A stretch of 64,000 nucleotides of DNA from contig NW_026251829.1 of assembly GCF_025024155.1 (NCBI RefSeq), forward strand, positions 18,079 to 82,078. Direction: 5' to 3'. This DNA comes from Gamsiella multidivaricata. Taxonomy: Eukaryota > Mortierellomycota > Mortierellomycetes > Mortierellales > Mortierellaceae. Made by a program: the position numbers and the translations under genes. Under the pieces are notes generated by a model that worked only from the letters and a program-made list of their open reading frames with translations, made no database searches and was not told where the DNA came from. Position 1 is the stretch's first letter. Each line of letters opens with the position of its first letter. This document shows positions 35,177 through 45,084 of the stretch, one piece after another.

Positions 35177-38100
35177 TTATGTGCGTGTCTGTTGGGCGGC
35201 TGTAGACTGGGAAGTCTGTTGGTGGTCATGTGTTTGATGTTGCTGCGGATGGTGTGGGTCAGGGTGGTGCGCCGGAGGATGGGACGGGTAATACATAGGC
35301 GGTTGGTAATAGTAGTAGTTGTTATAATCCTCCGGTGCGACCATCATCATCATCATCTCTCCTCCAGCTCCTGGAACAGGCGCCGCCGCCGCCTCACTAA
35401 CATCAGCCGGCATGGCTCCTGACACAGGGATACTACCGTCGTAGTACATTGGGGCCATGAACGGCTGCCCGGGCATGGGTACACCCATGGGCATCCCCAT
35501 CGGCATTCCCATCGGTACAGGCATAGGGACAGCCATGGGCATTGATACAGGCATGGCTCCTGTGCTACCACTAGGCATATTCACAGGTGGGTAATAATAG
35601 TAGTACATCGGCTGAGTCAACTGTGCCTGCTGAGGATCGTAGTAATATCCATCCTGATTGTAATCCTCGCCGTAGTACTGTTCCTCGGCCTCAAACGTCG
35701 TCGGTCGTTGTTCAGCAGGAACAAAAAGAGTTGAAGGCTTGAATGGAGCAGCATTAATAGCTATAATAAATGCGTCATGGTCAGTAAATGGGTGGAACAT
35801 TAGCCTACCAATGAACACAAAACCAGGACATGGGATTTTACCTGTCTTGAGTGACTTGGTTAAGCTGATGGGGGCTGTCTCCCTTGAGGAAGCTGCTGTA
35901 TCCGAGTCGACCTTCTTCTGCTCCTCTGGGGCTTCAGCCGCCTTGCTGTACGACTGCTCTTCATCCCTGTCCTCCTGTCTATGGCCCAGGTACCTCTTTG
36001 ACCCATTTGCATTAGACGTTTCCGGTAGATCTGAAGTGGTTCCTGCCTTCGGGGCCTCGGTATTCGTAGCTGTCGCAGAAGAAGTTGTCGATGGCTGCTG
36101 GGAAAGTTGGGGACTATGAGGATGGTGATGATGAGACCCATGGAAACCACCCTGATGACCTCCACGATGTCCAAAATGACCTGGATGAAAACCTCCACGA
36201 CCACGTCCACGGCTCGAAAAATTGCCAGGAATAAAGTGGGGTCTAAAACCAGAGTGCTGGACTGCAGGCTGGCTCTGCGGCATAGGCTGACGGAACTTTG
36301 GGTTGGTCGATGTAGGGGCTGGAGTGGCAGTAGTGGCCCCCGCCTTCTCGATAGAACTGGCGTCCTTGCTGTCCTTGCTGCCCTTGGAGCCCTCCTCAGG
36401 CTGCATCATTTCGGCCCCGTTAGCGTCAGTAGATGTCGATTTTATCTCAGGAGCAGGTGCTTTAGATACGGGCTTAGGAAGAGCCGAATGTAAGAGACGC
36501 GAGGCCCTCTTTACGTCCTTCTCTCCAAATTGAATGGAAGAGCGCGGTCTTTCTGACTTTGTCAAGGCAGATGCTGCTGGTCCAGGCTGCGATGTTGAAT
36601 CTCCCTGCGACTGAGTCATCGCCTTGTCCTGGGCTGCATTTTTCATCTCATCAAATTTAGGGGTGGTAGTATCGACAGTTTTTGTTGCCACATTGGTAGA
36701 CTGACTCTTGGATGCTTCATTCGTCGAGGTTGAGGCAGCAGGTGCAGGAGTAGCGCTTGAACCAGCGGCATTCTGACTGAGTCCTGGATTGTTAGATGTG
36801 CTCCGCGATAACGAAGGTCCCGAGGGCTAAGAGGATTAGAGCACAACATAACAACGGTCAGCTTGTTGAATATTATAACCATAGCACTTGATTTCACATA
36901 TTAAAAACCCTCTCTCTTACCTTGGCATTCATGGAACGAGGTCGAGAATCGTTCCTTGGCTGGCGGTGACTCTTTTCCTGCACCTTCATCAACTGATCGT
37001 ATCCATCGTGGCTCCATCGGTCCGACCTAGGCCTCACTGGACTGCTATCCTTGTCCTCTGTGTCCTGAGATTGTGAGTCCTTATCTGGGGCACTGCCCCT
37101 GTCGTTCCTGGCATCACCCCTACTTGGACCCTGAGCCATGCCTCCTCGATCGAATCCACCTCTAAATTTACATAAATATATACCCATTGCGAAACAATGT
37201 TAGCCCTCCTGAAATTATTTTCGGCCTGCTGCTGGTTCAAGATATGTGAAGACAGTAAGAATCGTACCTTCCCATGAAGCGACCTCTGAAGCCCCCTCGG
37301 TCGCTGAAATTCTTCAATCCCGCGCCTCGGTACCGATCGTCATGTCCCCAGAATTCCCCGAGATGGGGCACAAACCTAGGGTCCTCTGCCAGCTTCCTGC
37401 GATACTCAACTCGAGCCTCGACTGCTGCTCTTCCACCGCGGCCTCGTGACACCGGACGACTCAAATGCGCAGTGGATTTAATCTGTTCCTGTTGCTCTTT
37501 ATCTGCTGGTGAATTTTCCAGTGCAGCAGAGGGTTCAGGCATGGGTGAGTCGCCCCAGTCTGTCGAAGTGGATTCGTCTCCCAAGGTGTCCTTGTCAGGG
37601 GCAGAGGATGCGGTACCGGATTTGGTTGAGCTGATCCCTTGTTTAGAAAGGCGCTTGTTCGGCTTCGATAACGCAGTTGGTTCCGCGTCCGCGTGTGATT
37701 GAGAAGGCGCAGGCGAAGACGAAGGTATGATGGACTGACGGTTGCGGACCTCATCAGCGCCATTCTTCTGGCTTTGTGATCCCTCTGTGTTCTTGCCCGC
37801 AACTGCTGGCTGATTCTGCTTCTGATCCTGCTGCTTCGCCTTCTTATTGCGCTTCTTCTTTGAAGATGATGACGAAGGGACAGAGTGCGAAGTTGTAGGC
37901 GTGGGTGAAGCTGGAGCTGAATCCCGATTCTGAGTCGTTGGTTGCAACGATGGCTGACTTTCCTGCGATACGGCACGACCGCGGTTCTGATGCTGCTGTT
38001 GCTGTTGCTGCTTGCGAGACGATGCCTTGTTGGGAATAGGTGGGTGGTCACCTTTGCGCTCCAGCGATAATTTTTCCAGCGCCAATCGCTTGACTTGCAA

Positions 38101-38589
38101 GTCCGCCTCCTCCTCCGTATCTGGATCGTCACTTTCCGAGCCACCTGACGCGTGTTGACGATCCTCTTCCTCGTCCGAGCTGCTCACTGCGAGTTCGATC
38201 GCCTCCTCACCACCGGATCGATGTGGTCCACGACGTGCCACCAATTTTTTCGATCGGCCAGTCTTCTTCTTGGGGTTGGATCGCTTCGTGGCTTCGGTTG
38301 CGGCAGACAGCTGTGAGTCTGCTACAGGGACCTGAGTAGCGCTGATGGTATTGTTGGATTCGGCAGCAACAGAGGGCGAAGAATTCGTGCTATGGGGCGC
38401 TACATCCTTGATTGCGCTTCGGCGACGGCCGTGTTTGTCGTTTGCTGGTGAAACTTTGGAGTCTTGACCAGGGACCGTTGCGGGCTTGTTCGAGGGGGCA
38501 GCAGTGGTGGTCGTGGTGGTCGTGGTCGTGGTCGTGGAAGCGACGTTGTCGTCGGTATTGGCGGTCTTGGTTGGTTGATGGGTTTGCAT
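35177..38589 (-). CDS. Barentsz/CASC3 (MLN51)-like exon junction complex protein
   Basis: Would bind eIF4A3 and RNA in the exon junction complex. Four exons: 38589-37268, 37161-36921, 36826-35842, 35760-35177, for 1043 aa. The SELOR/Btz core is seen as DPRFVPHLGEFWGHDDRYRG (about 410-430), then, after a Gly/Arg-rich stretch (RGGFRGRFMGRGGFDRGG), DRWSHDGYDQL. Upstream lie poly-Thr, acidic and basic blocks (SSDEEEDR, PKKKTGRSKKLVARRGPHR). Downstream there is disorder with a His/Gly-rich segment (FHPGHFGHRGGHQGGF), a Met/Pro repeat (PMPVPMGMPMGMPMGVPMPG) and a Tyr/His/Pro-rich end. Intron 3 (35841-35761) is 81 nt, in frame and free of stops, with a CTGAC branch-like site, so its retention would insert 27 residues. 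The core assignment is good; much of the remainder is low complexity. Confidence 0.85.
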
Positions 38590-39160
38590 GGTGGAAGGTG
38601 AGTGAGAGCGCCTTTATTTTTTTATTGTCCTTATAGTTACTTTTTTTCAAAGAAGAGATCAGGTTGAGCGAAAAAGAACACTTGTGGCGAAGTATGAGGA
38701 ATCAAGTACGATTGGGCTAAGGTATTAGAAATGCAAAGGAGGGAGAAACAACAAGCAAAAAGGAACAAAAAGAAAAAGAAGAAGGGAAACCAAGGAGGAA
38801 CTATGAAGGGATGAGGAGAAGAAGAAGAAGGAAGCAAAGAGAAGAACCAAGAAAGGAGGAAATACAAGCAGACCGAATGTGTTCGCGGTGAAGGTGGGGG
38901 AAGAGGGGGGGAGGGGGGGAGGGGGGGGAGAGAGTCGTGTTTTTTTTTTTCTTTGGTAGTCCATGCATCGCCTGTCAATTTAGAGATGCACACATGTCAC
39001 GAGATATTGAAGCAGTATGCCACGAATGCAGTAAAATCGGTTGTATTGTCATCATCGCCCTTCTCGGTCCGACCACCATCAACACCCCCACCATCAACAC
39101 CCCCACCAGCGCTCGCGGACCGACACAGCAAACAACACCCGATCCAGGAACAACTTCACA
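38590..39160. promoter_or_regulatory. Divergent region between Barentsz and YOS1, with a strong G-run
   Basis: 571 bp between start codons. A purine-rich block at about 38720-38935 ends in several G-runs (about 38894-38931, runs of four to eight G) and then poly-T (38939-38950). No gene is seen; the long minus-strand open frames are artefacts of the pyrimidine bias. Confidence 0.55.
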
Positions 39161-39674
39161 ATGGCCATCGGTATCTTTGGTCTCCTCGAGGTGATGCTCC
39201 TCTTCGTCAATGCTATTGCCATCCTCAACGAGGAACGGTTTCTTGCAAGGAGTACGTCCCTTAACCCGCGTCCTCCTCCTTGCTACTCTTTCCTCAGTTA
39301 CTTTTGCTTTGGCCTTCTAGCCAGTATTGCGGTCATGTTTAACCTGAAGCGATCTAAACATGTTATATCTAACCATCCAAAGCTCTGCTTATAAAATGTA
39401 GTCGGCTGGGCACGGCAGGTCGCCGATCCATACGCACAGGAATCCGTCAAGGCCAGACTCGTGAACTTAATATCCGCTGTGAGGACATTGATGAGAAGTA
39501 TGTGCACAACACCCCAACAGGACACAATCTTGACATGGGCGGATTTGAACCTTTTTTGGAACATGCGCCCCATATATCATCACTGGGTCCGCTAACATCC
39601 ACGCCTCTCTCTTCCTAGTCCCATTAATCGGTCTCAACGTAGTCGCTATCCTGTACCTCGTCATTCTCGGATAG
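39161..39674 (+). CDS. YOS1: Yos1 / IER3IP1-like ER-Golgi transport protein
   Basis: A small membrane protein that works with Yip1-Yif1 in COPII vesicle formation. Three exons, 39161-39251, 39402-39497 and 39619-39674, join in phase to give 80 aa (human IER3IP1 is 82). The N-terminal helix is LLEVMLLFVNAIAILNEERF, followed by LARIGWARQ, the family block LVNLISAVRTLMRIPL and a second C-terminal helix (IGLNVVAILYLVILG). Each exon falls below normal gene-finding length. Confidence 0.94.
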
Positions 39675-40111
39675 AAACTGGACAACTATAAAACAGAGGG
39701 GCCGCGATCGGTATGGACATTGGATGGCCTTCATTTTTGCTATGAGTCGCGACTTAAGAAGAACAGGAAGCGATACGATGCATTTGCTTTTGCTGATCCA
39801 GACACCGTGTTCAAATCACCATCATATCTACTTTTGAATTTCAGCAATCTGCTCATTCGTTGCCCAAGTCCTTCAATATGTCCGAGCATTAGCTGGTCCA
39901 GCATTTGTAAATCCCCACCATACATCTACTGCAATAAATAATCATCGCAAGAATACTTGTTATTATACATTGCTCAAAAGAGCAAACAAAAAAAAAAGAC
40001 AAGACAATACTAAAGAAACGTGAGGATCAGGAAAGCAAAGCGGAGGGCGGGGCTATATCAAATGAAAACGGCGAAAATAGCCCTGCGAATGCAGGAGGAC
40101 ATGCGTCCGCA
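39675..40111. other. Convergent spacer between YOS1 and ADA3
   Basis: 437 bp between two stop codons, AT-rich, with AATAAA-like words near 39934. It contains only the two 3' regions as far as I can see. Confidence 0.55.
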
Positions 40112-42545
40112 CTATGGAAGCCCATTGAGTTGTCGATAGGTCTGAGGTGTGCTTGACGTCGCCTTAGGCTCCAGCTCATCCTGGTAGATCGATTTGGTGG
40201 GGATGGTATAGTTTTCAGCAGGAAAGATGGGTCCGACTCCTTGCACAAATCGTCTTCGTCTGTCCATCGCACTGAGTGCGTTCTCCGAAAGGGACTTTGG
40301 CGTTGTCGTCTTTTTCTTCTTGGACTTTGTCATGCGCTACAGATGTGTCAGAAAGAGTCACCATCAGTATGCAGGCCATTCTAAATACATTTAGCGTCAT
40401 GTAAAGGGCCCTCATTCAGTTTGCTGACTTACGAATCGCTTGAGGTATCCTTGCTCGACCTGCTTGTCCAAGTCATCCAAAATAGTATTGTACTCCTGAT
40501 AGGCGAGATGGTTGTTCACAAGGCCAAGCAGGCGTTGTTTCCTAGCCTTGTTCACCTTCATCACATCCCGCAACTCTTTCTGAAGCGACCTGAGCGTGAT
40601 GCTGATCTCATCATCCTCTCGCGCATCCCAATCGATCTATTCGGTAAAGGAAGATTTCCATCGGTTAGAGCTCACAGAAAGGGACATGAGAATAGACCAG
40701 CACAGCACTTGACGCGCTGCATACCTCTTCGTTGCCGAGCAGACCAATATATCGTAACTCGCGCTTGATGCGCTCTTCCAGCTCTGCATAGTTTCTCGCT
40801 GTCGATTGAACGCCGGTTTGGGCTGGGGAAGGCGATGGCGGTGGATCGTCATCCTGTTTCAGCTCCTTCGAATCAACCACGTCTTCCGAAATCAGAGAGC
40901 AGAGAATTCTTTCTGTCAAGGGTCCGCACGACACTTCGTCCTGATCAATGTTTTCATCCGTCAGTTCGAATGGCTGGTTGTAGACGGTATTCCGTGAGGG
41001 TGTCGAGTCCTTGACCAGATCCACCGAGCTCCGCCTCGACTCGTATCCATCGTAAGGCATGAGCGCCCGGTCCTCCTCCGCCCATACATCCAAGTAATGC
41101 TTTCCGAGTGGTGGAATCAGCAAAGGTGTGACCTGATCACCCTCCTCCTCTAGAACGACACGGTCTGACTCTGTAAATGGCCGGAAGTATGGCTCCATGG
41201 ACGCCCAAAAAGTCTGAATGGGGACTTGGTTGGCAACCTTGACCTTTGAAAAGTCCTCCTGAACTTCTTGAGCTTTGGGAGGCGGCTTCTGAGATTTTTC
41301 GGTCTGGTGTTCTGAGTTCTTCTTTTTCTTTTGATGAGATGCTGAGTGGGCCTTGTCTCCTGTCCGATTCTGTGTAGAGAAAGAAATGAACAATATTCGT
41401 TAGATCAGATCGAATGAGCCCACAGTAATACTGTACTGACGCCTCCTAATGTCCCTTTGCGTACCTGTCCTGCCTTTGGTGTTCCATGGCGATTGGCGTT
41501 CAACTTCACAGGCTGGGGTGACATACTTCGTCCTGCTTTACCCAACAGATAGTCGTCGCTTCTCTTGGATTTAGGCAGGGCAACTAAATTTGAATAAATA
41601 GCATTAGGAGAATGAAAATAACCCGACTTCAATAAACAGATACAATCCACAGTAATAGAGACATGCCTCGATCATCCTCTGAATATTCACTGTCCTCATC
41701 CAACTCGCGCTTCTTTTTCTTCTTCAGGAATCCATCCTGAACAAGGCTAGATATAATACAGACAAAAGAATGAATTAATGACATATCCTTGAAACAAGTA
41801 TTTTTGCAATCTGCAGACAAGCTACAACTTTTCCATTTGCGACATACGAGGGTGTTCCTGTCCTAAGTCTGATTGTGTTTGTAGTCGAACTTGCATTCTG
41901 TTCATCGTCAGTCTTTGAACTCTCTATGTGAGCAGGTTGGAAACAACGTTTGAAAAGGTCTCAATAATTTTTCCCTCCAAAAATTCAGACACCGAATAAA
42001 AAGCATTTAACGTTATACATTCCACACGTACCAGCTGCATCGGATCGCTTCAGCTTCAACGTAACGACGCCCAGTTTAACAAGAGCTGGAGAGCCTCCTG
42101 CGCCCTGCGTAAGTGCTCCTGATGGTCCTCCTGCTCTGGAGCTGCTCGAAAAAGATGATGGCGAGGAGGTATTAGGGGATGCGCTTGATCGTGCTGCGTT
42201 CGAAGTATTGGCGCCTGCAGATGGTGTATGAGAAAGTCCTTGGGAAGCAGAATTGAATGTGGCTGCGGATGCTGAGGAGTTAGGCGTCGAAGATACTGAT
42301 GAATCCTTCGACTGTGAAAAATTCGCCCCACCGTCCAGACGAGCGAGTTCGTTCGCGTACTTCTCGTGTCGCGTGGCAGCCTTTTCGGACAGATAGAGCA
42401 GTTCCTGTTGAAGCACTGACAGTTCCTGATATGATGGTATGTTAGGGACCGACTGAGGGTTTGAAGAGTGCTGCAAGGGCCGAGTCAGATAGTTGCGGAA
42501 AGTAAGCGCGTTCGGGTCAAAGTTCGACGACGCGGAGGAGTCCAT
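40112..42545 (-). CDS. NGG1: Transcriptional adapter 3 (Ada3/Ngg1), SAGA/ADA complex subunit
   Basis: Links Ada2-Gcn5 acetyltransferase to the rest of SAGA. Seven exons: 42545-42032, 41889-41826, 41746-41667, 41583-41465, 41369-40725, 40636-40433, 40336-40112, for 616 aa. The N-terminus has a coiled coil (YQELSVLQQELLYLSEKAAT), followed by basic (KKKKKREL) and acidic (DEDSEYSEDD) blocks. Family signatures are FWASMEPYFRPFTESDRVVL, IPPLGKHYLDVWAEED and CGPLTERILCSL. The C-terminal helical part has DWDAREDDEISITLRSLQKE and ends with RRRRFVQGVGPIFP. Intron 3 (41666-41584) uses a GC donor (GAG|GCATGT), because only that site keeps the phase into VALPKSKRSDD. Total length is close to yeast Ngg1 in its conserved parts. 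Confidence 0.9.
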
Positions 42546-43052
42546 GGCTATGTGACTTGTTTTGGCAGCAAATAGACACAAGTCAGCACAAGATGGTATG
42601 GCGGCAAGGAGTGAAGAGGGATGGTAGGAGCGTTCCGTGCACAACCTTGCAGCTGCATAGCTGTTACCTCAAGATGCAAGGCTGTTTTAGCGATTACAGA
42701 CGAAAAAACAGCGATACAGGGTTGTGTAAAAAGCGCCTTGAGCCCAGGATACTCAAGTTTTCTGTCGGATGAGGTGATTATTGTGGCAATTTTACGCAGT
42801 ACAGTAGTATTGTTGATAAATCAATGCACAAAATAAGGATTTTTCTTTTGGAGGGTAAAGACGGATAAATAAAACGGAAGGATGGTGGGTTTCGATGATG
42901 AGAATACGGTGCCTGAGATGCCTGAGATGCCTGAGATGGCGACGCTTGGGACCACAGTTGGAAGATTAAAAAAAAAAAGGTGACGTCATATATAGATTTT
43001 TTTTTTATACGTTGATAGTACAGGCCTACAAGATCACTCTTGAAACACAACC
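42546..43052. promoter_or_regulatory. Divergent promoter region of ADA3 and RPAP3, with a CCTGAGATG triplication
   Basis: 507 bp between start codons. The unit CCTGAGATG occurs three times in tandem at about 42912-42938. Poly-A and poly-T runs flank the RPAP3 leader (42968-43006). No other gene is visible. Confidence 0.55.
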
Positions 43053-44982
43053 ATGGAGAAAGCAGGGAAAAGGATTGATGAATGGGCGCGGACCTTCTCT
43101 AAAGGCAACAAGAAGCCCATGGCACCCAGAGTACGCCTTCTGTCATTGAGATACTGCATCTCGTCCAATAAAACAGAGCCAGTCTGAACGCATATTTACA
43201 AAGCATTCGGTCTCTAGGAATATCCGCCTATGCGGGTAAAGAAGGATATTGTGCTCCAGGATATCAAACCAATACCTGACCAGCCAAGTACGAACCCCAA
43301 GACCGTTTTAGTGGCGCACGAGCAACTGGAGGATCTTTCCTTGGAACCAACGCTGGGCGGTAAAGAGAAGAAGAAGGATGAGACCCCTATGACATCTCGC
43401 CCCAACCGTCCGACGGAAACGAAAGAATCAACAGCACCCAAGTGCTCCCCTGCGGAAATCCAGGCTGCCAATAGTCATAAGGAAATGGTAATAGATAATA
43501 ATGTGCTCGATAAATGGATGCGAAGGAAATTTCCTAACCGACAATTTACGACCATTTATTAGGGCAATGAGTACTATAAAAAAGGACAATGGGAGAAAGC
43601 CTTCGAGTGTTACTCGGACAGCATGTATCTCGATCCACACAACTCTGTTTACCCAATCAACAGGGCGATGGCGTTGTTGAAACTCCAGAGGTACATACCG
43701 ATGCAAGGTCTCACTAAGTGCCACCCACAACCTGTTTAGCATTTATTAACCGCATACATTTGACTCCTTGTTAGGTTTGCGGAGGCCGAGCGCGACTGCA
43801 CTCTCGGGTTGAAACTCGACAGTAAGAACCTGAAAGCGCTTTGGAGGCGTGGCATGGCCCGCCGGTCTATCGGAAATTTTAGAGAAGCAAAAGAGGACTT
43901 TGAAGCGGGCTTGAAGATTGAACCCGGTAATAAAACGCTGAAAGAGGAACTGGCCAAACTGGAGCAGATGCAAAAGAAGCCAACAACAACACCGCCACCA
44001 GCATCAAAACCGGTCCCGTTGTCGACTCCAAAGGCTCAACAAACAAAAGTGGTGCCCGCTCCATCGTCAGCGAAAGAGAAACTTGCAATTCCGGTTATTT
44101 CCAGCAAGCGTGTGCAAATCAAGGAAATTGAAAATGATGAGAGTTCGGAGCTCTTCGAGTCAGCAGCTGCGAAAACTTCTACAACCTCAACCACTAGTAT
44201 CCAGGCTACAGCACCTGCTGCACCATTAAACCCAACATCTTCGACCACATCTGCAGCTGGAACACCAGTAGTATCCAAGGCTCCCTCTAGTTCAGCATTG
44301 ACTTCGCCACAAGCAACAAGCAGTAATGTCAATATGTCGACGCCGGCGACTACTCTGGACTTCCAGCGCGACTGGAAGAGCTATAGCAAAAATAGCGGAC
44401 TGCTCTATCAATATATCAAGGTGAACGATTGCAAGGAACCTTTCAGGACTGCATTGGGAAAGCTAAGCACGGATGTTAACAGTGACGGCTCCTATTTGTC
44501 TATAGCTCATCCAACCGGGGATACTGCCAACCCTCTTCAAGAGCTCCTTTGAATCGGATTACCTGGCCTCGATGCTCTTCATCTTCCGAGAGTACTATAT
44601 CCCGTAAGTACAAGCCTGGCTTTTTTTTTTTTCGTTTTCTTTAATGACCAATCAATATTTACTCCTTCATATTTTCATCCATGTTGTACTAGATCTGAGG
44701 AACCACAGCTGCTCTATCGAACCCTTGTGAATCTTGCAAAAGTCCAGCGCTTTGATATGACGCTCATGTTCATGTCGGGCACCGATAAGAAAGGTAATAG
44801 GAGATCATTGTCGAGACGCTTTTTTTGTAGCCAGCGCTTCAAATAATAACGCTTAGACCATTTCTTTGTAAGATCTCAGCGCTATATTCAAGCATCTGTC
44901 AGGTCATCTCAATGATCAAGCCGTTTATAACCAGCAAGACCTCGTAACACTCGCATCCAAGTTCAAAACCACCGACTATTAG
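43053..44982 (+). CDS. RPAP3-like TPR co-chaperone (R2TP complex, RNA polymerase assembly)
   Basis: RPAP3 brings Hsp90 to R2TP clients, including RNA polymerase II and snoRNP subunits. Seven exons: 43053-43130, 43218-43487, 43563-43690, 43775-44420, 44506-44603, 44693-44793, 44873-44982, for 476 aa. A single TPR array (about 117-230) shows GNEYYKKGQWEKAFECYSDS, NRAMALLKLQRFAEAERDC and ALWRRGMARRSIGNFREAK. A Thr/Ser/Pro-rich linker follows. The C-terminal RPAP3_C domain has TLDFQRDWKSYSKNSGLLYQYIK, then ILPTLFKSSFESDYLASMLF, QRFDMTLMFMSG and FKTTDY at the end. Donor 44420/acceptor 44506 was chosen because it restores the RPAP3_C line ILPTLFK in phase; reading through meets a stop. The gene has one TPR block, where human RPAP3 has two. 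Confidence 0.9.
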
Positions 44983-45084
44983 TTTTTATTAATAAACTGA
45001 TAGCCGAGATAAAAATAAAAAAGCAGCAGGCATTTCTATGCGTCAAAAGGATGAAACGACATGAATGATATTTCTGGAGTGTCC

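Noticed and set aside
37461..38144. 227-codon minus-strand Arg-rich frame
   Set aside because: It is a frame-shifted shadow of the Barentsz first exon, which carries the conserved SELOR core in its own frame.
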